A stretch of DNA of 64,000 bases from Closterium sp. Naga37s-1. Lineage: Eukaryota; Streptophyta; Zygnematophyceae; Desmidiales; Closteriaceae. The notes under the pieces were generated by a model. The model worked only from the letters and a program-made list of their open reading frames with translations. It searched no databases and was not told the origin of the DNA. How positions within the stretch are numbered: the stretch's first letter is position 1; each line of letters starts with the position of its first letter. The position numbers and the translations under genes are program-made. Location: assembly GCA_947471745.1 (NCBI GenBank), contig CANJKZ010000774.1, positions 124,001 through 188,000 on the forward strand. Reading direction: 5' to 3'. Positions 52,127 to 61,044 of this stretch are shown piece by piece.

Positions 52127-55100
52127 TCAAGGGGTGAGCAAGTGAGGCAAGGTAGGCACAAGGCCCAGCTGAGTACAGAAACGCTGATGATCACAAGGCG
52201 CAAGTGCCTTGGTGAAGATATCAGCAGTGTTGGCCTGAGAGGCCACGTAAGCAAGCCGCAGCTGACCACGCTGCTGAAGCTCACGAGCAAGGAAGTAGCG
52301 GAGAGCAATGTGCTTCGTTCTGTGCTCCAGTCTCTGATCTCGACACAAGGCCAGCATGGCCTTGTTGTCTACGTACAGCACTGGAGGAGAACGAGGCGGC
52401 TCTCCGAGGTCAGTCAGCAGGTAGGTGAGCCAGCGAAGCTCCTGTGCAGCCATGGCCCCGGCGTAGATCTCAGCCTCACAACTGGAGCCGAGAACAGAAG
52501 ACGAGCGGGTAGCCCGCCACGAAACAGAGCCGGAACCAAGGCTGAAGGTGTAACCCTGTGACGACCGCTGCGTAGCCTGGTCGTCAGCCCAAAAAGCGTC
52601 TGCGTGCCCAGTGAGGACCACTGGACTCCGCCCTCCAAGCACAAGCCCCATGCCCGACGTACTACACAAGTAACGCAACACCCTCTTCGCTGCAGCCATG
52701 TGCTCCGGTCTGTGTCTCCCAGGAGCAACATAGCGTGCGAGAATGCTAAGAGGGTATGCGAGGTCAGGTCGTGTGCAGGTCATCAGGTACATGAGGCAGC
52801 CAACAAGCTCTGGGTACGGGCCACTCGACTCTACGGACTCATCCGAAGGCAGAGCTGAGAGCGAGTGGCGAGTAGGCAGAGGAGTGGCCTGAGGCGAGGA
52901 GTACGTGAAGCCGAAGCGCTGAAGGACCTGCTGCACCATGTGTGACTGAGTCAGGGTAATGGTGCGGCGTGCTCTGTCCCGGGTGATCTGCAAGCCAAGG
53001 TAGCTGCGCAGTTCACCCAGGTCTGTGCACGTGTGTCTCTTCTGCAGCTCGGACTTCACGTGGGCGAGTCCAGCAGTGTCAGCTGTGGCAAAGACCAAGT
53101 CGTCGACGTACACGAGGATGTAGAACGGCGGCAAAGAAGTGTCGGTGCGCAGAAACAGCGACGGGTCGGCAGTAGAGGGAGCAAACCCAAGAGCCGCAAG
53201 TGTAGTCCTCAGTGTGTCGTGCCACTCACAGGGTGCCTGGCGGAGACCGTAGTTTGGCCGCCGGAGGCTCCACTGGGTGCCAGGAGGAAAAGACCCAGTG
53301 AAGCCAGGTGGGCGACGCAGCCAGATCTCCTCGTGCAGGCTGCCCTGCAAGAAAGCAGTGCTGAAGTCAAGAGAGTGCAGCTCGTAGTCGCGGTGAGCAG
53401 CTATGTGCAGCAGTACCCGAAGAGTGGTCATCTTCGGGGTGGGAGAGAAGGTCTGAAAGTAGTCAACTCCCTGCCGCTGACTGAAGCCACGAGCCACGTA
53501 ACGTGCCTTGAAGACAGGCGGAGAACCCGGCGGCCGCTTCACCCTGAAAATCCACATGCCACTGACGATGTTCGCCCCAGGCGGGGGAACCTCGTCAACG
53601 TAGGTGCCTGTGGACTTCCAGGAAGCCATCTCTGTGTCCATAGCTGCCTGCCACTGAGAGGAGTAGGGACCCTCTATCGCCTCCGCGTAAGAGCGCGGAG
53701 TCCGGATGTCAAGTGCATCCGGGTCTCCCTCAGGGGTAAGCAGTACGGACACGAGATGAGGTGAAGCAGCAGCCAAACACTGGAACTCCTCCTGCCTGTC
53801 CTCAAGGACGTCCGTGCCAAGGGCACACTCACCCCCGACGGACGGAGGACAGACAGACCCAGACTCAGCGACAAGACAAGCAGCGTAGTCTAGACGACAG
53901 CGAGCAGCAATGTCGACGAGCTCAGCAACTAGGGCAGACGCAGCAGTGGACGCAAAAGAAGGGTCACTGACAACAGTAGCAAGGAGACGCGTGACAGTAG
54001 GACTGGCAGCACGAAGAGAGTCCGACTCCGGGTCGGGAAGAGCAGGAAGAGAGGACTCAGGAGGAGAAGGCAAAGGGGCACGCAGAGGAGCAGTGGACGG
54101 ACGCAGAGACATCCGGTGCGTGCCAGGGACAGGAGGAGGACGCTGACGCGAACCACGACCACTAGCGCGAGCAGTACGGACAGGCGATGCAGGACGCGAC
54201 GCAGGCTCACGACGCTCAGCAAGACCTCCAGTAGGACCAGTGTAGGGAGAAGGAGCGGGCAGTGGGGAGGCCGGCTGTAACTGTAACTGTGACAGGACAG
54301 GCTGTGGACACTCTAAGGGAGGAGGAGGACCAGTAGAAGGCGGGAGACCAAGAACCTGCTGAAGGAGCGGAACGAAGTACGGCCGAGGCCGTGCGGCGAC
54401 TCCAGACACAGCAGGGACAGCACCAGTACCCCCAGCGGCAGCACCAGCGCCAGCACCAGCGCCAGCAGCACCTCCAACTCCAGTACCTCCAGCAGCACCA
54501 GTAGCACCCCCAGCAGGACCGCCTCCAGGACCGACAGCAGTAGCCTCAGCGCCAACACCCTCAGCAGCTCCAGCTCCAGTCGTACCCGCAGGCCCAGCAG
54601 CTCCAGTACTCCCAGTTTGAGCACCTCCGGGACCCGCGGCACCAGCACCCTCAGCAGCCGAAGAACCTCCAGCTCCAGCAGCACGCCTCCAGCGCCGGGC
54701 AAACCACTCTCGCAGCTCCTGTGGAGAGAGTGGCTCCCGCCGAGACGAAGCACCCGGAGAACCTCCAGGCTCAGCACCGCCAGACGCCACACAAGCAGGC
54801 CCAGCTCCCTCAGGCTCCGCACCCCCAGGCTCAGCACCTCCAGGCGTAGCACCCCCAGGCTCAGCACCCCCAGGCTCAGCACCCCCAGGCTCAGCACCCC
54901 CAGTAGTAGCACCTCCAGGCTCAGTACCCCCAGGCTTAGCACCCCCAGTAGTAGCACCCTCAGGCTCAGCACCCCCAGGCGTAGCACCCACACGCTCAGC
55001 ACCCCCAGCGTCAGCACCCCCAGGCTCAGCACCCTCAGCAGCACCAGAGTCACCAGTAACCTCGACAGGCTCGACTGCGTCTACCTGGGACACACCTGAA

Positions 55101-58100
55101 GGGGCAGGACCCTGAGGGGGGAGGGGGTCTACCGGGGGGGGACCTGGCACAAGGAAGAGCGGTGGTGGGGGGAGGGACGGAGTGCGGTAGGGGAAGAGGC
55201 GGTAGTAGGGGACCGACTCGTCAAACGTGACGTCCTGGGAGGACAGAACACGGCGAGAGGTGGGGTGGTAGAACTGCCACCCTGGCGCGTCAGGGGGGAA
55301 GCCAAGGAAGACGCAAGGAGCAGCACGAGGGGACAGCTTGTCCGCAGACAAGTCGCGGACAAACGCCCGAGATCCCCAGACACGGAACGCAGACGCATCG
55401 CCAACCTTCCCCGTCCACAGCAAAGCTAGGGAGGTCTCCGGCCTGGAGACCCTAGGGTGAAGGTTGATCTGATGCGCCGCGTACCGAACCGCAAACGGCC
55501 ACAGAAAATGGGGGGCAGCCGCATGCATCATGGACGTACGGGCGACGTCCATGACCATGCCAATGCGGCGCTCAGCAATCCCATTTTGCTGTGGAGAGTC
55601 CGGAAGCGTGAAGGTCTGGCGGATGCCTCGCGCACGACAGTAGGCTCGCAGAAGGCCAGAGGAGAACTCTCCACCTCTGTCAGAGTGCAGACGCAGAACA
55701 GGAAAGTCCGAGCCGAAGCTCTGCCTGAGCTGGAGACGAGCTGCGCGGATCCAGTCGATCAACACCTCAGTGACATCACCCTTGCTGCGCAAGGGGAAGA
55801 CTGTGGTGTAACGCGAGTAGTCGTCAACCACCAGCAGGAAGTAGCGCTCGTGACCCTGTCCACGGACGCGGGCCGGGCCCCACACGTCCATGTGAAGCGT
55901 CTGCAGCGGGGCCTCTGTCGGAGGAAACTGGGAGGAGTGAGGGGCAGCCCGCTGCCGCCCCTCGACACAGGGGACGCAGGTAGGGCCAGGCCCCGGAGGA
56001 AGGGGAGGGAGGGACCGGGGAAGACCAGAGACAAGGACACGGGAGGCCATGCCTCGGAGACGAAGCAGGGAGGGGTGACCAAGGCGGTGGTGCCGGAGGA
56101 GAGTCTCGTGAGACAGGAGGCGACACGAACAGGGGGCAGACTCAGGACCAGACCTGGACGCTGCAGCAAACACCTGACCCGACGCAGCTACCTGACCAGA
56201 CGCAGTGACTGGAGGAGACGCAGTGGTCAGGGTGTACAGGCTCGACCCCGGCCGACGGGTAAACGTGGCCAGGTGTCGGCCAGTCCGAGCGTCCGTGCAG
56301 TGGGTCACCCGCTGACTCGCAGGAGTGAACTGGTGAACCCCCGCATCCTGTAGGTCAGCACCACTCACCAAGTTCGTAGAGAACGAGGGGAGGTAAAGAC
56401 CAGACAGGGTGCCAGAGGGGGCCGCCGGACACGGGAGGACAGTGGAGAAGTGAGCAAGGACAGGACCCCCAGAGGGGTCTGCCAGAGAGACCGCAGCTGG
56501 CCGGTCAAGCGGCGTGAGTGTGGTGCGGTCTCGAAAGAAGGAGCGAGAAGCCCCCGAGTCAAAGGTGAAGGTGTGGGAGGCCGAAGCCGACGCAGAACCT
56601 GAGAGAGCAGACTCACCAGCACCTGAGGGAGCAGACGCACCTAGAGCAGCAGCCTCGCTAGCACCTAGAGCAGCAGCCTCACCAGTACCTAGAGCAGCAG
56701 TCTCAATGCCCGGGTCGGGCGGAAAACACCGGTAACAGTCACCCTCATCACTAATAGTCACAGTATACATAGCAGCAAGAATAGCATCAAAGTCAAGGTC
56801 AAAGACAGCGACACCCGCCCTAGACAGCTCACCCCAGCGGGGGATCTCAGTGGCCTCAGGGAACTGGTGACGCCAAGCGTCCGTCAGGCGGCCAAAGCAG
56901 CGCTGGGTGGAGTGCGCACCCCCGTACTGGTCACCCGCGCGGTCGCCGGTGCGGAGGACGTAGGTGCACGGACCAGTACCCCCACCCCGCTGGCGTGCAG
57001 CGTACCACTCACGGAGCTGCTGAGGGGGGGGGATGTCACGAGTGCGCTGATGCTGCTGCTGCTGCTGCTGCTGGCGCTGACCACCACCGGAGCCGACCCT
57101 CTGCACAGCGCCACCCCGACCAGCTCCACCTCCTCCGCCGCCGCCTCCTCCACCGCCGCTACCTCCGCTCCCACCGCCACCGCCGCCGCCGCCTCCGCCT
57201 CCACCGCCGTCACCGACACCTCCACCCCCACCACCACCCCCACTGCCACCCCCACCCCCTCCACTGCCTCCACCGCCGCCTCCACCGCCCCCGCTAGCTC
57301 CTCCAGTGCCGCTGCCCCCCTTGGCCTTGCCAGGGCGGCGTCTCCCGCTAGGGGTAGACGCCGCACCGACCGACTCAAGCCCAACGAGGTCGGCCGCAGC
57401 AGCAGAGGCAACAGAGGGCAAAAGGGGGGAGGGGGAACACCCCTCAAAGATGGGGGTGCGAGGGTCACCACGAGAGGCTCCTACAGCGACTATGCTCTTC
57501 TCTGCTGCTAGGAGGGACTTCTCGAGGAGGTCAACGGTGAGAGTGGTGGGGCAAACTGAGAGGAAGTGGTCCCTGACTACGCGAATGGAGTCAGGGAGCC
57601 GGGTGACTATGTAGTAGAGGGTGATGTACATGGGGGGGGGGTTCTTGGCGCAGAACTCAGCAGGAAGCGCAGCGCGGTAGCGAGTGTCACTAGTGCGGAG
57701 GTGCGTAATGAGGTCAGCGACTGTGGGAAAGGCAGCAAGGTCAGGGAAGAGGTACGGTAGCATGAGGCGGCTCAGTGCAGCAGTGGCAGGGGAGGAGTAG
57801 CGCGCAACTACAGCGTCGTACAAGGTGTGAGCACTCTTGTACTGGCTAAAGTGCGCACGCTCAGAGGTAGGCAGGTGGCGACGCACAGCAAGACGTGCAG
57901 CAGCATCACGCGTGGCCCACTGTGAGCGAACAGTGGCGTCAGCATCAGCAGCGGGGGCAGGGGAGGCACCAGAAGTGAGGTCAAAGAGGGAGAGGCCGTC
58001 TGCTCTGTCGCACTGTAAGAAAAGCTGCAGGTCATCTATCCAGACGTCAAAGTCAATGGCCCGACCCTCAGCGTCAAAAGCGAGGACACTAGGGGTAGCC

Positions 58101-58102
58101 AT
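52127..58102 (-). CDS. intact copia gag-pol polyprotein (1991 aa)
   Basis: Start ATG 58102 (MATPSVLAFDAEGRA) is fixed by agreement with A, D, G and H. Approximate domains: gag 1-470, with a UBN2-like core 50-200, a Gly-rich tract 258-327 and a Cys/His cluster 380-403 whose second Cys is Tyr here. The aspartic protease has DSG at 516-518. The pre-integrase zinc region is HH..H near 673 and C710/C713. The integrase triad is D740, D809, E845 (35 residues between the last two). A 240-residue Gly/Ala/Glu/Pro linker follows (about 1000-1240). RT spans 1470-1715 with D1580 and YVDD 1666-1669; RNase H has D1835, E1877, D1913 and D1962. All catalytic residues are present. Gag and pol share one frame, so no frameshift signal is needed; how the gag-to-pol ratio is set is unknown. 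Confidence 0.95.
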   Translation of the reverse strand: MATPSVLAFDAEGRAIDFDVWIDDLQLFLQCDRADGLSLFDLTSGASPAPAADADATVRSQWATRDAAARLAVRRHLPTSERAHFSQYKSAHTLYDAVVARYSSPATAALSRLMLPYLFPDLAAFPTVADLITHLRTSDTRYRAALPAEFCAKNPPPMYITLYYIVTRLPDSIRVVRDHFLSVCPTTLTVDLLEKSLLAAEKSIVAVGASRGDPRTPIFEGCSPSPLLPSVASAAAADLVGLESVGAASTPSGRRRPGKAKGGSGTGGASGGGGGGGGGSGGGGGGSGGGGGGGGVGDGGGGGGGGGGGGGSGGSGGGGGGGGGGGAGRGGAVQRVGSGGGQRQQQQQQQHQRTRDIPPPQQLREWYAARQRGGGTGPCTYVLRTGDRAGDQYGGAHSTQRCFGRLTDAWRHQFPEATEIPRWGELSRAGVAVFDLDFDAILAAMYTVTISDEGDCYRCFPPDPGIETAALGTGEAAALGASEAAALGASAPSGAGESALSGSASASASHTFTFDSGASRSFFRDRTTLTPLDRPAAVSLADPSGGPVLAHFSTVLPCPAAPSGTLSGLYLPSFSTNLVSGADLQDAGVHQFTPASQRVTHCTDARTGRHLATFTRRPGSSLYTLTTASPPVTASGQVAASGQVFAAASRSGPESAPCSCRLLSHETLLRHHRLGHPSLLRLRGMASRVLVSGLPRSLPPLPPGPGPTCVPCVEGRQRAAPHSSQFPPTEAPLQTLHMDVWGPARVRGQGHERYFLLVVDDYSRYTTVFPLRSKGDVTEVLIDWIRAARLQLRQSFGSDFPVLRLHSDRGGEFSSGLLRAYCRARGIRQTFTLPDSPQQNGIAERRIGMVMDVARTSMMHAAAPHFLWPFAVRYAAHQINLHPRVSRPETSLALLWTGKVGDASAFRVWGSRAFVRDLSADKLSPRAAPCVFLGFPPDAPGWQFYHPTSRRVLSSQDVTFDESVPYYRLFPYRTPSLPPPPLFLVPGPPPVDPLPPQGPAPSGVSQVDAVEPVEVTGDSGAAEGAEPGGADAGGAERVGATPGGAEPEGATTGGAKPGGTEPGGATTGGAEPGGAEPGGAEPGGATPGGAEPGGAEPEGAGPACVASGGAEPGGSPGASSRREPLSPQELREWFARRWRRAAGAGGSSAAEGAGAAGPGGAQTGSTGAAGPAGTTGAGAAEGVGAEATAVGPGGGPAGGATGAAGGTGVGGAAGAGAGAGAAAGGTGAVPAVSGVAARPRPYFVPLLQQVLGLPPSTGPPPPLECPQPVLSQLQLQPASPLPAPSPYTGPTGGLAERREPASRPASPVRTARASGRGSRQRPPPVPGTHRMSLRPSTAPLRAPLPSPPESSLPALPDPESDSLRAASPTVTRLLATVVSDPSFASTAASALVAELVDIAARCRLDYAACLVAESGSVCPPSVGGECALGTDVLEDRQEEFQCLAAASPHLVSVLLTPEGDPDALDIRTPRSYAEAIEGPYSSQWQAAMDTEMASWKSTGTYVDEVPPPGANIVSGMWIFRVKRPPGSPPVFKARYVARGFSQRQGVDYFQTFSPTPKMTTLRVLLHIAAHRDYELHSLDFSTAFLQGSLHEEIWLRRPPGFTGSFPPGTQWSLRRPNYGLRQAPCEWHDTLRTTLAALGFAPSTADPSLFLRTDTSLPPFYILVYVDDLVFATADTAGLAHVKSELQKRHTCTDLGELRSYLGLQITRDRARRTITLTQSHMVQQVLQRFGFTYSSPQATPLPTRHSLSALPSDESVESSGPYPELVGCLMYLMTCTRPDLAYPLSILARYVAPGRHRPEHMAAAKRVLRYLCSTSGMGLVLGGRSPVVLTGHADAFWADDQATQRSSQGYTFSLGSGSVSWRATRSSSVLGSSCEAEIYAGAMAAQELRWLTYLLTDLGEPPRSPPVLYVDNKAMLALCRDQRLEHRTKHIALRYFLARELQQRGQLRLAYVASQANTADIFTKALAPCDHQRFCTQLGLVPTLPHLLTP

Positions 58103-58119
58103 GACAGCAGTAGACTAGC

Positions 58120-58990
58120 AGCGCAAACAGTAGGGTGAGGGCAGTGCTGTGAAAGAGGCGCTGCTCTTACCGGACAGGGCGGCTCGGGTGGCTCGGCTGC
58201 AGGGCGGCTCGGCGGCTCGGCTGCTGGGCGGCTCGGCGGCTCGGCTGCAGGGCGGCTCGGCGGCGCGGCTGCTGGGCGGCTCGGCGGCTCGGCTGCTGGG
58301 CGGCTCGGCGGCTCGGCTGCTGGGCGGCTCGGCGGCTCGGCTTCTGGGCGGCTCGGCTGCCGGGCGGCTCGGCGGCTGGGCGGCTCGGCTGCTTGGCGGC
58401 GCGGCGGGGCCGCTGAGAGGGCGGCGTCCGGGGCTGCTGGGAGGAGGCGGCGAGGCCGCTGAGAGGAGGCGGCGGGGCCGCAGGTAGGTGGCGGGGCCGC
58501 TAGTAGGTGGCGGGGCCGCCGGTAGGTGGCGGGGCCGCTGGTAGGTGGCGGGGCCGCAGGTAGGTGGCGGGGCCAGCACAGGTAGGTGGCGGGGCCGCGG
58601 GTAGGTGGCGGGGCCGCTGGTAGGTGGCGGGGCCGCAGGTAGGTGGCGGGGCCGCTAGTAGGTGGCGGGGCCGCAGGTAGGTGGCGGGGCCGCACAGGTA
58701 GGTGGTGGGGCCGCACAGGTAGGTGGCGGGGCCGCGGAGGGCGGCGACGAGCCGTAGGGGGCCGTGAGGGGCCGCGAGAGGGGCCGTAAGGGGCATAAGG
58801 GGCCGCGCGAGTGGCCGTAAGGGACGGCGCGAGGGGCCGTAAGGGGCGGCACGAGGGGCCGTAAGGGCGGCGCGACGGGCGCGACGGGCCGTAAGGGCGG
58901 CACGAAGGGCCGTAAGGGGCGGCGCGACGAGCCGTGAGGGGGCCGCTAAGGGCGACGCGACGGGGCCGTGAGGGTCCTAGCGAGGGCGCG
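58120..58990. repeat. leader minisatellites of element E
   Basis: Three arrays lie in a row between gag and the primer site: ggcggctcggctgctgg units (58160-58410), cggggccgcaggtaggtgg units of 19-20 bp (58450-58740), and ggggccgtaaggggcggcg units (58745-58990). Pro/Arg/Ala frames open through them (for example minus 59190-58036) are by-products of the repeat. Confidence 0.85.
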
Positions 58991-59067
58991 ACGGTAGGGG
59001 GGAGCACACAGGGCGCGACTCGGGCCTGAGCGAAGCGCGCTCCGGGCAGGAAAAAAAAAAATTCGTG

Positions 59068-59115
59068 GTGGTGGGCCCTAGGAATCGTTCCCACTAGGGA
59101 ACCTGCTCGATACCA
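59068..59115 (-). promoter_or_regulatory. tRNA-interacting leader module of element E
   Basis: On minus: primer site TGGTATCGAGC (one base shorter than TGGTATCAGAGC) next to the LTR, hairpin GTTCCC-tagt-GGGAAC, then GGGCCCACCAC (59078-59068), complementary to the D/anticodon-stem segment of initiator tRNA-Met. The box lies 37 bases from the LTR edge; the matching segment in the tRNA lies about 42 bases from its 3' end. Confidence 0.7.
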
Positions 59116-59240
59116 TGAGAAGAAACGAGGAATGGGAATGACTAAGGGAAAGTTGGGTACAAATGCAAACCCTAGAAAACTGTACCCCATATGTGCTACC
59201 CCACTATAGCCTACAGTAGCTCTGCCATATAAATCTGACA
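59116..59240 (-). repeat. 5' LTR of element E (125 bp)
   Basis: TGAGAAGAAACG ... AATCTGACA on plus, followed by the second GACCC target duplication. In sense orientation it begins TGTCAGATTTATATGG (TATA-like) and so carries the promoter. Confidence 0.95.
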
Positions 59241-59245
59241 GACCC

Positions 59246-60684
59246 CATTACCCTGACCGACCCATAGGGTAAAAAAATCCGTTTCTTGATGGCAGCAGCC
59301 TAAAATTTTCCTTACACTGATTTTACCAGGGTATTATTGTAGTTAGCCTATTTTCAACGCAGGTTGTTTAACTTAGTCATTTCACATGTATGATTCAACT
59401 ATCACATAACTGATTTGGCGCGCTACTTGGCTCAGCTGGCAGTGGGCGTGGCGTGGTGTGGCACGATTCTGGGGTGCGTTGGCTATGCTGTGGGTCACGA
59501 CGGTGGGAGTGGGTGTGTGGTTCAGTTTGTCAGCACGCGAACTGTGGGCTGATCCACGCTAAAAAGGTTCCGGTATCAGGGTAATGTACACCAAACCCTG
59601 ATACTAGCAGTGTAACCAGAATCGCTATCAGTGTAAAACCAAACATATTCTTTTTGCATAAGGGTAAAACTTCCGGAAGCCTGATTTTGAAAGGGTAACT
59701 CTGAAAAAGCGGCCGCCCATCAGGGTAATCAAGGCATTTTACCCTGATATTTTGGGCCCTGGCCGACATGCCCCGAGTATTGACCACCTTTCCTAAAATG
59801 GGGGGTAGTATAAGGAATTATCCTAATTCCTTACCGAGTCACTCAATAAGCGTACAACCCAGCTTTTGGAAGACCGGGCTCGGTCGCCTCCCAAACGTCC
59901 CTTGCTTAGTCTTCGGGTTTGACAACCAGCACTCAACCATTGCGACCCCGCGAACCCCGCCTAGCTAGCCTTCCACTATATCTGTGCTAGGCTTCATTAT
60001 TTCCTCCTAGCACTCATTTCATTGTTCAACTCATAGCATGTACAGTCCATTCAATTGTTATTACGACACTCCGTTACAACTTGCCGTAACACTGGCCCTA
60101 TTCGATAGCCTAACACTAACACCCGCGGAATCGTCGCGGCTGTTTCGATTTCGGGTTTTTTCCCACGGTCAGCCCATAAATTGGTTCCAAAGGGCTTTAA
60201 CACTCCAGAACCGGAATGCAGGGTGTTAGCCTGTCGAACGCATCTCTTACAAGAAGCGTTCGCCCCCCAAGAAAGATCCAGGGACCTTCTCGCACGGGCA
60301 ATGGATGAGCCCGCGATGACCTGGCAGAAGGGGGCGAGCAGCATCGCCTCCAGGGCCCCGCTCCTTCCGATCTCTCGGGGCGGAGATTCTGTTTGGGGTG
60401 GGCGGCCTGTCAGCTAGTGGAAGTTGCACTGAACAATCCTCTTAACACTAGCCTAACCCTAACCTTTTGCAAGGGCGGTGTTCGCCAGCACTTTTGAAAG
60501 CAAAAACGACGGGATCAGGAAGGTCAGTCATGACTTCCTGATCCCGTCAGTTAGGGTTCGTTAAGCTCCGTCAGCATGGTCAGCCCGTAAAAATCTGGCC
60601 GAACCTCTTATGTCGTCCGAACCAAATGGAAATTTGAGGGCCTGGCGAACGCCCTCAATTGTCCACCATTTCGAATGGCATGAC
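59246..60684. other. non-coding interval between elements E and F
   Basis: No convincing gene. The first 500 bases repeat the motif cagggtaa or its complement ttaccctg about eight times, also present near 5080-5130. Around 59742 is ccctgatattttgggccctgg, an inverted relative of cagggcccaaaat near 51746, so both flanks of E may derive from one old repeat. Positions 59760-60470 are ordinary-composition sequence with short frames only. Confidence 0.6.
60508..60548. repeat. perfect 15-bp inverted repeat with 11-nt loop
   Basis: gacgggatcaggaag at 60508-60522 and its exact complement cttcctgatcccgtc at 60534-60548 would form a strong hairpin. It lies outside any recognised element. It may be the remains of a small palindromic transposon. 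Confidence 0.75.
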
Positions 60685-60815
60685 TGTTAGAATATGGAAC
60701 GAATGAATGACTGAACTAGCAAACAGGTGGGTACAAGTAGGAAACCTAAAAGTGTTGTACCCTATAAGAACTACCCCACTACAGCCTAGATAGACAATAG
60801 CATATATGTTTGACA
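60685..60815 (-). repeat. 3' LTR of element F (131 bp)
   Basis: TGTTAGAATATGG ... TATGTTTGACA, very close to the D LTR at 13052-13182. Followed by CCCCCA (60818-60823) / TGGGGG (60833-60838), the polypurine hairpin. Confidence 0.92.
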
Positions 60816-61042
60816 CACCCCCATAGGCAAAGTGGGGGAGAACAAGAGGTCACAAGACCAGTCAAGAAAGGCAAAGCAAGGTCAGGGTGGATCACAAAGT
60901 CACCACGCAGCCTGAGCACAAGCAAATGGCCACAAGGCCAGTTCACATGCAGAGTTATATAAAGGAGAACAAACAACACAGTGAACACAACCTAGCAAGT
61001 GTAAGCATGCAGGTATATGTAAATAGAGTAGAGTACAAACAG
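60816..61042 (-). promoter_or_regulatory. 3' untranslated block and polypurine hairpin of element F
   Basis: The conserved block seen in B, E, G, H and I on the minus strand, with ggccacaaggcc near 60930. No reading frame is supported. Confidence 0.78.
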
Positions 61043-61044
61043 AG

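Larger units (their letters stand above)
51795..59240 (-). mobile_element. full-length, coding-intact Ty1/copia element E (7446 bp)
   Basis: LTRs 51795-51919 and 59116-59240 (125 bp each) differ at a single base (actaaagg versus actaaggg). The 5-bp duplication GACCC flanks both sides (51790-51794 and 59241-59245). Between them, on the minus strand, are a primer site, leader hairpin and box, minisatellite leader, one uninterrupted 1991-codon gag-pol frame, 3' block and polypurine hairpin. It is the best candidate for a currently or recently mobile autonomous element and for the donor that could mobilise N. Confidence 0.95.

Noticed and set aside
58036-59190. 384-codon Arg/Pro frame upstream of gag of E
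   Set aside because: Driven by leader repeats and crosses the LTR and primer site; the gag start is fixed by relatives.
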